DNA of 64,000 nucleotides from an uncultured beta proteobacterium (GTDB taxonomy: Bacteria; Pseudomonadota; Gammaproteobacteria; Burkholderiales; Burkholderiaceae_C), in assembly GCA_903845935.1 (NCBI GenBank), contig CAIMZI010000131.1, positions 23,528 to 87,527 on the forward strand, in the 5' to 3' direction. Positions 55,890-64,000 of the stretch are shown here, one piece after another (the stretch's first letter is position 1; the number at the start of each line of letters is the position of its first letter). The notes below the pieces were generated by a model. The model ran no database searches. It saw nothing but the letters and a program-made list of their open reading frames with translations, and was not told the DNA's origin. The position numbers and the translations under genes are program-made.

Positions 55890-57827
55890 TTAGATTGAGG
55901 ATTTGCTTGCAATGTCACCCAAGATTTTTTGCACAAAGGCATCAAGGGGCATTGCTCCGAGGTCTTGTCCACCACGGGCGCGCACTGCAACAGCGCCAGC
56001 TGCCATCTCTTTGTCACCCATAACAAGAAGGTACGGCAGCTTTTGCATCGAATGCTCGCGTATTTTAAGCGTAATTTTCTCGTTACGCAGATCTAATTTG
56101 ACCCTAAGCCCTTGATCCTGCAGCGTTTTCGCTACAGTTTTGCAATATTCGGCTTGTGCATCGGTGATATTGAGCACCGCAATCTGCACCGGCGCCAGCC
56201 AGGCAGGCAAGGCACCGGCACTTTCCTCGATCAAAATTCCGATGAAACGCTCCAGACTGCCAACGATGGCCCGGTGCAACATCACGGGCCGATGGCGCGC
56301 GCCGTCTTCACCCACGTATTCGGCATCCAGGCGCTCGGTCATAAAAAAGTCCACCTGCATGGTGCCACACTGCCACTGGCGGCCAATCGCGTCCTTCAAG
56401 GTGTATTCGATCTTGGGACCATAAAAAGCGCCCTCGCCCGGCGTGATTTCATACTCGCAACCGGAGGCGCGCAGGCTCTCGATCAGGGCATGCTCGGCCT
56501 TGTCCCAGCTTTCTTCCGAGCCGATGCGCTTTTCCGGACGCGTGGCGATCTTGTAAATGATGTTCTTGAAGCCGAAATCGGCATAGACCTTTTGCAGCAG
56601 CGTCGTATAGGCCACGCACTCCGACAGAATCTGGTCTTCGGTGCAGAAAATGTGGCCATCGTCCTGCGTAAAGCCGCGCACCCGCATGATGCCGTGTAGA
56701 CCGCCCGAGGGCTCGTTGCGGTGGCAGTTGCCGAACTCGCCGTAGCGCAAGGGCAGATCGCGGTAGCTCTTGATGCCCTGCTTGAAAATCTGGATGTGGC
56801 CCGGACAGTTCATCGGCTTCAAGGCGTACTCGCGCTTTTCCGACTCGGTGATGAACATGTTTTCGCGGTACTTGTCCCAGTGACCCGTCTTCTCCCACAG
56901 ACCCTTGTCCAGCAGCTGCGGGCCCTTGACTTCCTGGTAGCCGTTGTCCTGGTAGACGCGGCGCATGTACTGCTCCACGCCTTGCCACAGGGTCCAGCCC
57001 TTGGGGTGCCAGAACACCAGGCCGGGCGCATGCTCGTCGATATGGAACAGGTCCAGATCGCGGCCCAGTTTGCGGTGGTCGCGCTTCTCGGCCTCTTCCA
57101 GCATGGTCAGATGCTGTTGCAGATCGTCCTTGCTGGCCCAGGCCGTGCCATAGACGCGCTGCAGCATTTCGTTCTTGTGGTCGCCACGCCAGTAGGCGCC
57201 GGCCAGCTTCATCAGCTTGAAATGCTTGAGCTTGCCGGTGCTGGGCACGTGGGGGCCGCGGCATAGATCTTCGAACTTGCCTTCGCGGTACAGAGACACA
57301 TCCTGGTCGGCAGGAATGCTCTCAATAATCTCGGCCTTGTAGTGCTCGCCCAGTCCCTTGAAGTAGGCCACGGCCTCGTCACGTGGCAGCACGCGGCGCG
57401 TCACCGGCTCGTCCTTGTTGGCCAGCTCGGCCATCTTCTTTTCCATGGCGACCAGGTCTTCAGGGGTGAAGGGGCGCTTGTAGGAGAAGTCGTAGAAAAA
57501 ACCGTTCTCGATCACCGGACCGATGGTGACCTGGGCGTCGGGAAACAGTTCCTTGACCGCATAGGCCAGCAAGTGGGCCGTGCTGTGGCGAATCACTTCC
57601 AGGCCATCGGCGTCCTTGGCGGTGATGATGGACAGCGCGCTGTTAGCCGTCATCTGGTAACTGGTATCGACCACCTTGCCGGCACTGACAGGCTCGCCTT
57701 CGGCCCGGACCTTGCCAGCCAGCGCCGCCTTGGCCAGGCCGGCACCAATGGATGCAGCCACTTCGGCCACCGTGACCGGGCCGGGGAATTCGCGCTGGGA
57801 ACCGTCTGGAAGTGTGATTTGAACCAT
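55890..57827 (-). CDS. thrS: Threonyl-tRNA synthetase
   Basis: 645 residues from ATG 57827 ([16 protein letters not shown]), close to the 642 of E. coli. Order: TGS domain (1-62), editing domain (about 65-225, with [10 protein letters not shown]), class II core (about 245-535) with the zinc cysteine in MNCPGHI and motif 2 around [24 protein letters not shown], and the anticodon-binding domain (about 540-640). It charges tRNA-Thr. A short open frame in phase upstream (ATG 57890) has no family similarity. An intrinsic-terminator-like hairpin lies in the leader. Confidence 0.97.
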   Translation of the reverse strand: MVQITLPDGSQREFPGPVTVAEVAASIGAGLAKAALAGKVRAEGEPVSAGKVVDTSYQMTANSALSIITAKDADGLEVIRHSTAHLLAYAVKELFPDAQVTIGPVIENGFFYDFSYKRPFTPEDLVAMEKKMAELANKDEPVTRRVLPRDEAVAYFKGLGEHYKAEIIESIPADQDVSLYREGKFEDLCRGPHVPSTGKLKHFKLMKLAGAYWRGDHKNEMLQRVYGTAWASKDDLQQHLTMLEEAEKRDHRKLGRDLDLFHIDEHAPGLVFWHPKGWTLWQGVEQYMRRVYQDNGYQEVKGPQLLDKGLWEKTGHWDKYRENMFITESEKREYALKPMNCPGHIQIFKQGIKSYRDLPLRYGEFGNCHRNEPSGGLHGIMRVRGFTQDDGHIFCTEDQILSECVAYTTLLQKVYADFGFKNIIYKIATRPEKRIGSEESWDKAEHALIESLRASGCEYEITPGEGAFYGPKIEYTLKDAIGRQWQCGTMQVDFFMTERLDAEYVGEDGARHRPVMLHRAIVGSLERFIGILIEESAGALPAWLAPVQIAVLNITDAQAEYCKTVAKTLQDQGLRVKLDLRNEKITLKIREHSMQKLPYLLVMGDKEMAAGAVAVRARGGQDLGAMPLDAFVQKILGDIASKSSI

Positions 57828-57851
57828 GGTGTGTACCGAAAAGGAAGTGTT

Positions 57852-57887
57852 TCGTAAAAAGCAAAAAGCGCGGAACGGGCCGCGCTT
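57852..57887 (-). terminator. Terminator-like hairpin in the thrS leader (possible attenuator)
   Basis: Minus strand: AAGCGCGG-N6-CCGCGCTT, a perfect 8-bp GC-rich stem, followed by TTTGCTTTTT. It lies 25-60 bp upstream of the thrS ATG. A TATAAG box at 57904-57909 is a possible -10, which would put the hairpin at the very 5' end of the transcript. Confidence 0.6.
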
Positions 57888-57948
57888 CATGTCTTTTCTC
57901 GCTCTTATAGAGCCTCGCGGCCAGATTTTAACCGCAGTCTGCCCCATG

Positions 57949-57984
57949 AAAAAAGCCGGGCCTCCTTTCAGAAGTCCGGCCCCG
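57949..57984 (-). terminator. Intrinsic terminator of aceA
   Basis: Minus strand: GGGCCGGACTTC, loop, AGGAGGCCCGGC and then six T, 18 bp after the aceA stop. The stem has small internal mismatches. Confidence 0.75.
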
Positions 57985-58001
57985 TTCAACTCAAAAAGAG
58001 C

Positions 58002-59321
58002 TTAGTGGAACTGCTCTTCTTCGGTAGAACCGGTCAAAGCCGTCACGCTGGACTTGCCGCCCTGGATCACGGTGGTGACTTCGTCGAAGTAACCGGTGCC
58101 CACTTCTTGCTGGTGCGACACGAAGCTGTAACCACGTTCGCGGGCTGCGAATTCGGGCTCTTGCACCTTTTCCACGTAGGCGGTCATGCCGCGCTTCACG
58201 TAGTCTTGTGCCAGATCGAACATGTGGTACCACATGTTGTGGATACCAGCCAGCGTGATGAACTGGTACTTGTAACCCATGGCGCCGAGTTCCTTCTGGA
58301 ACTTGGCAATGGTGGCGTCGTCCAGGTTCTTCTTCCAGTTGAAGGAAGGCGAGCAGTTGTAGGCCAGCATCTTGCCGGGGTGCTTGGCGTGCACGGCGTC
58401 GGCAAACTTCTTGGCAAATGCCAGGTCGGGCGTACCGGTTTCGCACCACACCAGATCGGCGTACTCGGCGTAGGCCACGGCGCGGGAGATCGCCTGGTCC
58501 ATACCCTTTTGGGTCTTGTAAAAGCCTTCGGCAGTGCGCTCACCGGTCAGGAAAGGCTTGTCGTTCACGTCGTAGTCGCTGGTCAACAGATCGGCGGCTT
58601 CGGCATCGGTACGGGCAATCACCAGGGTGGGCACGCCGTAGACGTCGGCAGCCATACGGGCGGCGATCAGCTTCTGGCAGGCTTCGGTGGTGGGGACCAG
58701 CACCTTGCCACCCATGTGACCGCACTTCTTCACGGAAGCGAGTTGGTCTTCAAAGTGCACGCCACCAGCGCCGGAGCGGATCATGGCCTTCATCAGTTCA
58801 TAGGCATTCAACACGCCACCGAAACCGGCTTCTGCATCGGCAACGATGGGAGCGTGGTAGTCGATGTAACCGGCGTCGCCAGGGCCAACACCCTTGGACC
58901 ACTGGATTTCATCGGCGCGGCTGAACGAGTTGTTAATGCGCTCGACCACCTTTGGCACCGAGTCCACGGGGTACAGGGACTGGTCCGGGTACATGGCGGA
59001 ATATTCGTTGTTGTCGGCAGCGACTTGCCAGCCCGACAGGTAGATGGCTTTCACGCCGGCCTTGACCTGTTGCATGGCTTGGCCACCGGTCAGGGCGCCC
59101 AGGCAGTTCACATAGTCTTCGGTGTGGAGCAGGTCCCACAGCTTTTCAGCGCCGCGGCGCGCCAGGGTGTATTCCACCTGGAAGGAACCGCGCAGGCGGA
59201 CCACGTCAGCGGCGGTGTAACCGCGCTTGATGCCCTTCCAGCGGGGGTTGGTGGCCCAGTCTTTTTCCAGGGCGGCGATTTGCTGTTCGCGGCTGAGTTG
59301 TTCGTTCAGGGATTGAGGCAT
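58002..59321 (-). CDS. aceA: Isocitrate lyase
   Basis: 439 residues from ATG 59321 ([15 protein letters not shown]), with AAGGAG 8 bp upstream. The catalytic loop KKCGHMGGK with its cysteine, the metal-binding [16 protein letters not shown] and the helix N-C-S-P-S-F-N-W are all intact. It splits isocitrate to succinate and glyoxylate, the entry to the glyoxylate shunt, needed for growth on acetate or fatty acids and for use of stored polyhydroxybutyrate. Two palindromes lie upstream. No malate synthase gene is in the window. Confidence 0.97.
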   Translation of the reverse strand: MPQSLNEQLSREQQIAALEKDWATNPRWKGIKRGYTAADVVRLRGSFQVEYTLARRGAEKLWDLLHTEDYVNCLGALTGGQAMQQVKAGVKAIYLSGWQVAADNNEYSAMYPDQSLYPVDSVPKVVERINNSFSRADEIQWSKGVGPGDAGYIDYHAPIVADAEAGFGGVLNAYELMKAMIRSGAGGVHFEDQLASVKKCGHMGGKVLVPTTEACQKLIAARMAADVYGVPTLVIARTDAEAADLLTSDYDVNDKPFLTGERTAEGFYKTQKGMDQAISRAVAYAEYADLVWCETGTPDLAFAKKFADAVHAKHPGKMLAYNCSPSFNWKKNLDDATIAKFQKELGAMGYKYQFITLAGIHNMWYHMFDLAQDYVKRGMTAYVEKVQEPEFAARERGYSFVSHQQEVGTGYFDEVTTVIQGGKSSVTALTGSTEEEQFH

Positions 59322-59391
59322 GAAACACTCCTTAGTTGGTAAATGGTTGACTCGGGTTTTGCGTTGCAATTCCGTTGCCGTGGATCAATTC

Positions 59392-59440
59392 TAAGTCTTC
59401 TATAAGACTTATTCTGATCTTATGTCTTATATAAGACTTA
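59392..59440. promoter_or_regulatory. Tandem inverted repeats upstream of aceA
   Basis: TAAGTCTT-CTAT-AAGACTTA (59392-59411) and a perfect palindrome GTCTTATATAAGAC (59424-59437) share the half site AAGTCTT/AAGACTT. They are centred 29 bp apart, 71-119 bp before the aceA start. The rest of the 266-bp gap up to 59587 shows nothing else clear. Confidence 0.65.
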
Positions 59441-59587
59441 AATTTTTTCCAATGAAATCAGCAACTTACAAGCACCAAGCCACAATGCAAAATCCATTTT
59501 TTACAATGCGGAAAAATATCGGCCTTAAGTAAGTGCCGATAATTCACATTATGAAATGCTGCAACACAGCATAAAACCCGAACCCGT

Positions 59588-60919
59588 CTAGAAGGCGTCG
59601 GCGTAGCGCTGCAGCTCCCAGTCGCTGACCTGCAGGTTGAAGGCATCCCACTCTGCGCGCTTGAGCTGGATGAACTGGGCACAGAATTCGACTCCGACGG
59701 CCTCGCGCAGCACCGCGTCCGCTTCCAGCGCGTCGAGGGCTTCATCCAGACTGCGAGGCAAGCGCTCGGGCATGGTGTCGCCACGGGCGAGCCGCTCATA
59801 CAAATCCTCAGCACAGGGAAGCGGCGGCACCATGGCGGCGTCCATCCCCATAAGCCCGGCTGCCAGCGTCGCTGCAATCGCCGCATAGACATTGCACGAC
59901 GGGTCTGGCAGACGCCATTCAATGCGGCCGGCAACGGTACGGACCAGGCATGTGCGGTTGTTGTCGCCATAGGCCTTCCAGACCGGCGACCAGGTGGTAC
60001 CGGATGCGCTGTTGCTGCTGGCCAGTCGCTTGTAGCTGTTGACCGTCGGTGCGCATAGTGCGCTGAGCGCGTCGGCATGGTGCAACAGACCAGCTGCAAA
60101 CTGATGGCCTTGTGGACTTAAGCCCAAGGCACCGGCGGCATCGGTAAAGATAGCTTCTCCGCAAGCATCGGTAATGCTCAGGTGAAAGTGCAGGCCGCTG
60201 CCCGGTGCGGTAGCGAGCGGCTTGGGCATGCAGCTAAACACCATGCCGTGCTTTTCGGCGATCACATGGGCCGTCATTTTGAATAGCAGGTAGCGGTCGG
60301 CCGCTGCCAGCGCGTCATCAAACTTGTAGTTGATCTCGTACTGACCACAGGCATCTTCGTGGTCAATCTGCTGCAGCTCAAAACCGAGCTGCGTCAAGGT
60401 GCTGCGCATCTCCTCAATGAACGCGCCATTGCGGTGAATCGCCTTGAGGTCGTAGGAGGGCTTATCGAGTTGATCGTCTGCATCGGCCACTTGCCAGCGC
60501 CCACCGTGCCCCTTTTTTAACAAAAAGAACTCGGGCTCTATGCCCACCCACAGCGTCCAGCCGCGCTCTTGAATCTTCTGCAAGACCGACTTCAGCATCT
60601 GTCTAGAGCAGGTCTGCAGCGCCTCACCGCCGGCGAAGCCATCGCACACCGCATGCGCCACGCCTGGCATAAACGGCAGGGCGCGCAGGGATTGCGGAAC
60701 CACCCGGCCGTAATACTCGCTGCGCGCACCATGGCGCGGCAGTCCCGTGCCCCAAATGCTGGGTCCGGCAAAACCTGCGCCCTGCTCCACCCACTCTTTC
60801 AAGTTATCCAGCGGCACGAGCTTGCCCTTGGCAACACCGTGCAGGTCACAAAACTGCGTGAAAATGGAGTGAATGCCTTGCGACTTCAGGCGGTCCACGG
60901 TGGGCTGGTAGGGATTCAT
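59588..60919 (-). CDS. Glutamine-synthetase-family ligase (type III / gamma-glutamyl-amine ligase-like)
   Basis: 443 residues. GS-fold signatures are present: FTQFCDLHGVAKGKLVP in the N-domain, WVGIEPEFFLL (metal glutamates), YEINYKFDDAL, GSGLHFHLSI (metal histidine), NSYKRL, and the arginine segment RIEWRLPDPSCNVYAAIAA. It is shorter than housekeeping GlnA (about 470) and like GlnT, gamma-glutamylmethylamide or gamma-glutamylpolyamine synthetases. With the aldehyde dehydrogenase gene upstream in the same direction, a role in gamma-glutamylated amine breakdown is likely but not proven. Confidence 0.82.
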   Translation of the reverse strand: MNPYQPTVDRLKSQGIHSIFTQFCDLHGVAKGKLVPLDNLKEWVEQGAGFAGPSIWGTGLPRHGARSEYYGRVVPQSLRALPFMPGVAHAVCDGFAGGEALQTCSRQMLKSVLQKIQERGWTLWVGIEPEFFLLKKGHGGRWQVADADDQLDKPSYDLKAIHRNGAFIEEMRSTLTQLGFELQQIDHEDACGQYEINYKFDDALAAADRYLLFKMTAHVIAEKHGMVFSCMPKPLATAPGSGLHFHLSITDACGEAIFTDAAGALGLSPQGHQFAAGLLHHADALSALCAPTVNSYKRLASSNSASGTTWSPVWKAYGDNNRTCLVRTVAGRIEWRLPDPSCNVYAAIAATLAAGLMGMDAAMVPPLPCAEDLYERLARGDTMPERLPRSLDEALDALEADAVLREAVGVEFCAQFIQLKRAEWDAFNLQVSDWELQRYADAF

Positions 60920-60946
60920 GGGCAGTCGTAAAAAAGGGCAGCGCTG

Positions 60947-62434
60947 TCAAACCGGGCTATCGATGCGAATCCAGGTGGTCTTGGTTTCGGTGTACTTGTC
61001 AAAGGCATGCAGCGACTTGTCGCGGCCCACGCCGCTTTGCTTGAAACCACCAAAGGGCACGGTGATGTCGTCCTCGTCATATTGGTTGACGTGCACGGTG
61101 CCAGCACGCAACGCGCGGGCCACGCCATGCGCCTTGTTGATATCGCTGGTCCAGACACCGGCCTGCAGACCATAGACGCTGTCATTGGCCATGCGCACCG
61201 CCTCGGCAGCGTCCGCAAACGTAAGCACCGACAACACCGGGCCGAAAATCTCCTCGCGCGAAATTTTCATCTCGGGCTTCACGCCATCAAAAATGGTGGG
61301 CTGCACATAGCAGCCGCCGGTCTCCGCCATGACCTGCTCGCCACCGGCAATCAGCCTGGCCCCTTCGGCCTTGCCGCTGGCAATAAAACCCAGCACCGAC
61401 TGCAGCTGGATCTGGTCGACGATGGCGCCCATCACCGTGGTGGGCAGCGTCGGGTTGGCCGGCGCATAGCCGGGCACCAGGGCCAGGGCTTTTTCCAGAA
61501 AACGCTCCTTGATGCTGTCCTGCACGAACAGGCGCGAAGGTGCGTTGCAGCTCTCGCCCTGGTTGAAAAAGATGCTGCCGATGGCGGCCTCCACCGCCTT
61601 GTCCAGATTCGGGCAATCCGCAAACACGATGTTGGGCGACTTGCCACCGAGTTCGGTCCAGGCCCGTTTGAGGTTGCTTTGCCCGGCCATCACATGAATC
61701 TGTTTGCCGACACGGGTGGAGCCAGTGAAGGCGATGCAGTCCACATCCATGTGCAGGGCCAGGGGCGAGCCGGCCTCCTGCCCGTAGCCGGTGACCACAT
61801 TGAACACCCCCTCCGGAATGCCCGCCTCCAGCGCCAGATCGGCCAGGCGCAAAGCCGTGAGTGGCGACTTTTCGCTGGGCTTGAGCACCACCGAATTGCC
61901 GCTGGCCAGGGCCGGCGCAATCTTCCACGCGGCCATGATCATGGGGTAGTTCCAGGGCACGATGACTCCCACCACACCGACCGGCTCGCGCGTGATCAGC
62001 GCCAGCGAAGTAGCTGGCGTGGGCGCGATCTCGTCGTAAATCTTGTCCACCGCCTCGCCATACCAGCGTATGCAGTTGGCGGCGCTGTTGACGTCCACGC
62101 CGCGCGCATACTTCACCGGTTTGCCCATGTCCAGGGTCTCGGTCAGGGCCAGTTCATCACCATGCTTTTGAATCAAATCGGCAAAGCGGATCATGACGCG
62201 CTTGCGCTGCGCCGGTGCCATGCCGCTCCAACGTTTGTCTTCAAAGGCGGCACGCGCAGCGGTCACGGCGACGTCGATATCGGCCGCACCACAACGCGCC
62301 ACCTGGGTCAGCACGCGGCCGTCCACCGGCGAGATGCAGTCGAATAACTGGCCGTCTTTGGCTGCTACGCGCTTGCCGTTGATCAGGGCGCGACCGTCGT
62401 ATTCAATGTCTTGTGGGGGTTGAGCTGGCTTCAT
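60947..62434 (-). CDS. NAD(P)-dependent aldehyde dehydrogenase (PuuC-like)
   Basis: 495 residues of the ALDH superfamily: VIVPWNYPMIMAAWKIAPALASGNSVVLKPSE (cofactor fold, residues about 159-190), FTGSTRVGK, the general base glutamate in TELGGKSPNIV and the nucleophile cysteine in FFNQGESCNAPSR. The closest style is that of gamma-glutamyl-gamma-aminobutyraldehyde and related amino-aldehyde dehydrogenases. It is 27 bp upstream of the glutamine-synthetase-like gene and probably in one transcript with it. Confidence 0.88.
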   Translation of the reverse strand: MKPAQPPQDIEYDGRALINGKRVAAKDGQLFDCISPVDGRVLTQVARCGAADIDVAVTAARAAFEDKRWSGMAPAQRKRVMIRFADLIQKHGDELALTETLDMGKPVKYARGVDVNSAANCIRWYGEAVDKIYDEIAPTPATSLALITREPVGVVGVIVPWNYPMIMAAWKIAPALASGNSVVLKPSEKSPLTALRLADLALEAGIPEGVFNVVTGYGQEAGSPLALHMDVDCIAFTGSTRVGKQIHVMAGQSNLKRAWTELGGKSPNIVFADCPNLDKAVEAAIGSIFFNQGESCNAPSRLFVQDSIKERFLEKALALVPGYAPANPTLPTTVMGAIVDQIQLQSVLGFIASGKAEGARLIAGGEQVMAETGGCYVQPTIFDGVKPEMKISREEIFGPVLSVLTFADAAEAVRMANDSVYGLQAGVWTSDINKAHGVARALRAGTVHVNQYDEDDITVPFGGFKQSGVGRDKSLHAFDKYTETKTTWIRIDSPV

Positions 62435-62591
62435 ATCATCCTCTGTTTGTCATGAGCTGCATGGGTAAGGCGAAAGGCCTTGGCCTTGCATTGGGTTGAT
62501 GCATTTTGCCCTGCCCATGGCCTGAAGACAGGGCCATTTGGCTCAAGCCCGAGGCTCCATTATTTGCGCCTTCCGGCGATCGCAAGCGCCG

Positions 62592-62620
62592 AAAAAAAAC
62601 GCCCCGAAGGGCGCTGTTTT
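62592..62620 (-). terminator. Intrinsic terminator of the outer-membrane protein gene
   Basis: Minus strand: CAGCGCCC-TTCG-GGGCG followed by eight T, 19 bp after the stop at 62639. It has a stable UUCG tetraloop. Confidence 0.9.
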
Positions 62621-62638
62621 GCATCCGATGTTAGCGGA

Positions 62639-64000
62639 TCAGAAGTTGACCAATGCCTGCAAGGCAAAGATATTGTTGGTGGTGCTCATGTTGCCGCTGT
62701 TGTAGTCATAAAAAGCGGCGGTCGATGCAAAGTCGCGGCGGAACTCGCCACGCAAGGATGCATTTTGCGTCAGGTGATAGGTCGCAGAAAAAGCCAGGGC
62801 GGCGCGGTTGGTGCCGGTTTGACCGGTCGGATCGCTTGCATCCGGGCCGAATCCGTTGACTGCGTCGCCGGTATTGGTTCCACCGTGATTCAACTGATTC
62901 AGTGTGAATATGCCACCGCCATTGGTCTGGTTGTTGAGGTAGTCCAGACGGGTGGCCAGCGTCCAACGTGGGTCAACCTTCTCGGACAACAGTAGTGACA
63001 TGCCATACCAGCGCGAATCCTGCGTATTACCGCTGGCGTCCAGGCTGTAGGCACCATTTTGCTGCGTGCCATAGGTGAACTGCAGGTTGCCGCTAAAGGT
63101 TCCGCGCGTGAAATTGCCGTCGATTTCAAACGAATTGACGGTACCGAAACCAACCAAAGGTGTGGGCATATTTGGCAGCAGATAACCGGTGAATTCGACG
63201 CCCCAGAACTCCTCTTGCGTATAGGCCGCGTTGTAGATAAAGCCAGCATTGTTGTTAGACTGCCCCCCTGTTCCTGTGAGGCTCGCTGCCGTGTCGCCCC
63301 GGGAACTGTTGACATTCGCAACAAACAGCTTGGTCTCCCAGGGGCCGCGCACCATATCCAGGCCCACCCCGGTGTAGAAATACGCGCCCGTGAAATCCCA
63401 TAACAGGTTGTGCGTCACAAAGTTGGTCGCGTAGGTGGGGTACAGCTGATTCGAAGTGATATTGTTTTCACCGACATAGGTCGGATACCAGGGCTCATAA
63501 CCCGACACATCCGGCATCTGGCCCACCATCAGCCGAGTGCTGGCGCCATTGATGGGGATGGAGGCGGAGGCTTCCTGAATAATGGAGCCATTGGTGCTAG
63601 CTGAAAATGCGCCGCCAGCACTCTTGGTCGGCATCAGGGTCAGGTGGAACTTGGTGCCACCTTCCATTTCCTTTTGCAGATCGAGGTAGGCCACGCCGAA
63701 CATGGAGTCGTCATAGGAGGTGGCTGCGGGCGTATTGCCAAACGAAAATCCGGATGAGTTCTTGTTCTGGTTCCAGATATACACAGGGTCAATGCCGCCG
63801 CTGATGCGCAGGCCCTTCATGCCGTTGCTGCTGGACACGTCGTCGGCGGCCTCGACCTTGGTCTTGATGCGATTGAACTCTTCCAGTTCCACCGCGGGGG
63901 GTGCTTCGGCCACGGTGGGCGCAGCAGCCTTTCCCCTGATCAGGTCCTGGAGTTCCTTGACCTGCGCCTTCAGGATCTCGATTTCACTTTGCAACTGCGC
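62639..64000 (-). CDS. DUF3138-type outer-membrane beta-barrel protein (5' end outside window)
   Basis: 453 residues are visible; the frame is still open at 64000, so the start and any signal peptide lie beyond. The N-terminal visible part is a short coiled coil (QLQSEIEILKAQVKELQDLI). An A/P/E linker follows, then alternating beta strands to the end, with closing aromatic F (ALQALVNF), as in outer-membrane barrels. The gene matches the DUF3138 family found in Burkholderiales. It is probably a porin-like or phosphate/oligomer-selective channel; its cargo is unknown. Confidence 0.82.
   Translation of the reverse strand, partial: AQLQSEIEILKAQVKELQDLIRGKAAAPTVAEAPPAVELEEFNRIKTKVEAADDVSSSNGMKGLRISGGIDPVYIWNQNKNSSGFSFGNTPAATSYDDSMFGVAYLDLQKEMEGGTKFHLTLMPTKSAGGAFSASTNGSIIQEASASIPINGASTRLMVGQMPDVSGYEPWYPTYVGENNITSNQLYPTYATNFVTHNLLWDFTGAYFYTGVGLDMVRGPWETKLFVANVNSSRGDTAASLTGTGGQSNNNAGFIYNAAYTQEEFWGVEFTGYLLPNMPTPLVGFGTVNSFEIDGNFTRGTFSGNLQFTYGTQQNGAYSLDASGNTQDSRWYGMSLLLSEKVDPRWTLATRLDYLNNQTNGGGIFTLNQLNHGGTNTGDAVNGFGPDASDPTGQTGTNRAALAFSATYHLTQNASLRGEFRRDFASTAAFYDYNSGNMSTTNNIFALQALVNF

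Noticed and set aside
58005..59342. 445-codon plus-strand open frame opposite aceA
   Set aside because: Antisense of a highly conserved isocitrate lyase; open only because of codon bias.
61007..62347. 446-codon plus-strand open frame opposite the aldehyde dehydrogenase
   Set aside because: Same reason: the dehydrogenase motifs on the minus strand are unmistakable.

Overview
The window looks like chromosomal DNA of a betaproteobacterium of the order Burkholderiales, most likely family Comamonadaceae (Rhodoferax-like; the genus is a guess). This rests on high GC, the order thrS-infC-rpmI-rplT-pheS-pheT-ihfA-merR-tRNA-Pro, a phaC-phaA-phaB operon, zapA followed by a 6S RNA, a DUF3138-type outer-membrane protein, and protein sequences typical of that family. 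I see no prophage, insertion sequence, integrase, CRISPR array or rRNA. Coding density is high.

Layout. 1-9681: an exopolysaccharide locus. A response-regulator/PP2C/histidine-kinase-like-ATPase protein (cut by the window start) and an O-antigen-ligase-like membrane protein run on the plus strand. They face a minus-strand operon: a relict PEP-CTERM-like gene, a WecG/TagA glycosyltransferase fused to a STAS domain, an acyltransferase, a membrane protein, a serine-acetyltransferase-like enzyme, a GT2 glycosyltransferase and a Wzz/BY-kinase-like protein. 10071-11709: two secreted glycine-rich envelope proteins. 11706-21359: a non-phosphorylative L-fucose pathway (mutarotase, dehydrogenase, lactonase, L-fuconate dehydratase, ketodeoxyfuconate dehydrogenase, diketo-acid hydrolase) with an RbsABC-type transporter and a divergent IclR regulator over two matching palindromes. 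21373-29816: CheV, a MOSC protein, an exonuclease, a CaiB-like CoA-transferase, SerB, a FrnE-type DsbA protein, an aminotransferase, endonuclease III and a wrecked membrane/PAS sensor gene. 29834-37400: a vitamin B12 operon (TonB receptor behind a cobalamin riboswitch, two binding proteins, permease, ATPase, CobQ) with every junction overlapping by 4 nt from the first binding protein to cobQ. 37452-40595: a ZapB-like small protein, ZapA, 6S RNA, an HD-GYP protein and a PfkB kinase. 40621-44423: polyhydroxyalkanoate synthesis (phaC, phaA, phaB) closed by an intrinsic terminator. 44513-49597: mixed small genes (PgeF, ABM monooxygenase, NUDIX, exonuclease/GIY-YIG fusion, FimV-like protein, exported OB-like protein). 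49743-57887: tRNA-Pro and the translation cluster. 57949-64000: isocitrate lyase, a glutamine-synthetase-like ligase with an aldehyde dehydrogenase, and an outer-membrane protein that runs off the window.

Most interesting points: (i) a possible partner-switching circuit in which the STAS domain is built into a polysaccharide glycosyltransferase, next to an RR-PP2C-ATPase switch protein; (ii) a palindromic repeat inserted in frame in cobQ; (iii) a 6S RNA whose 3' arm is antisense to the end of an HD-GYP gene; (iv) tandem palindromes upstream of aceA and between the IclR gene and the fucose operon; (v) a non-AUG (ATC) start for infC; (vi) a PEP-CTERM protein relic at the head of the polysaccharide operon.
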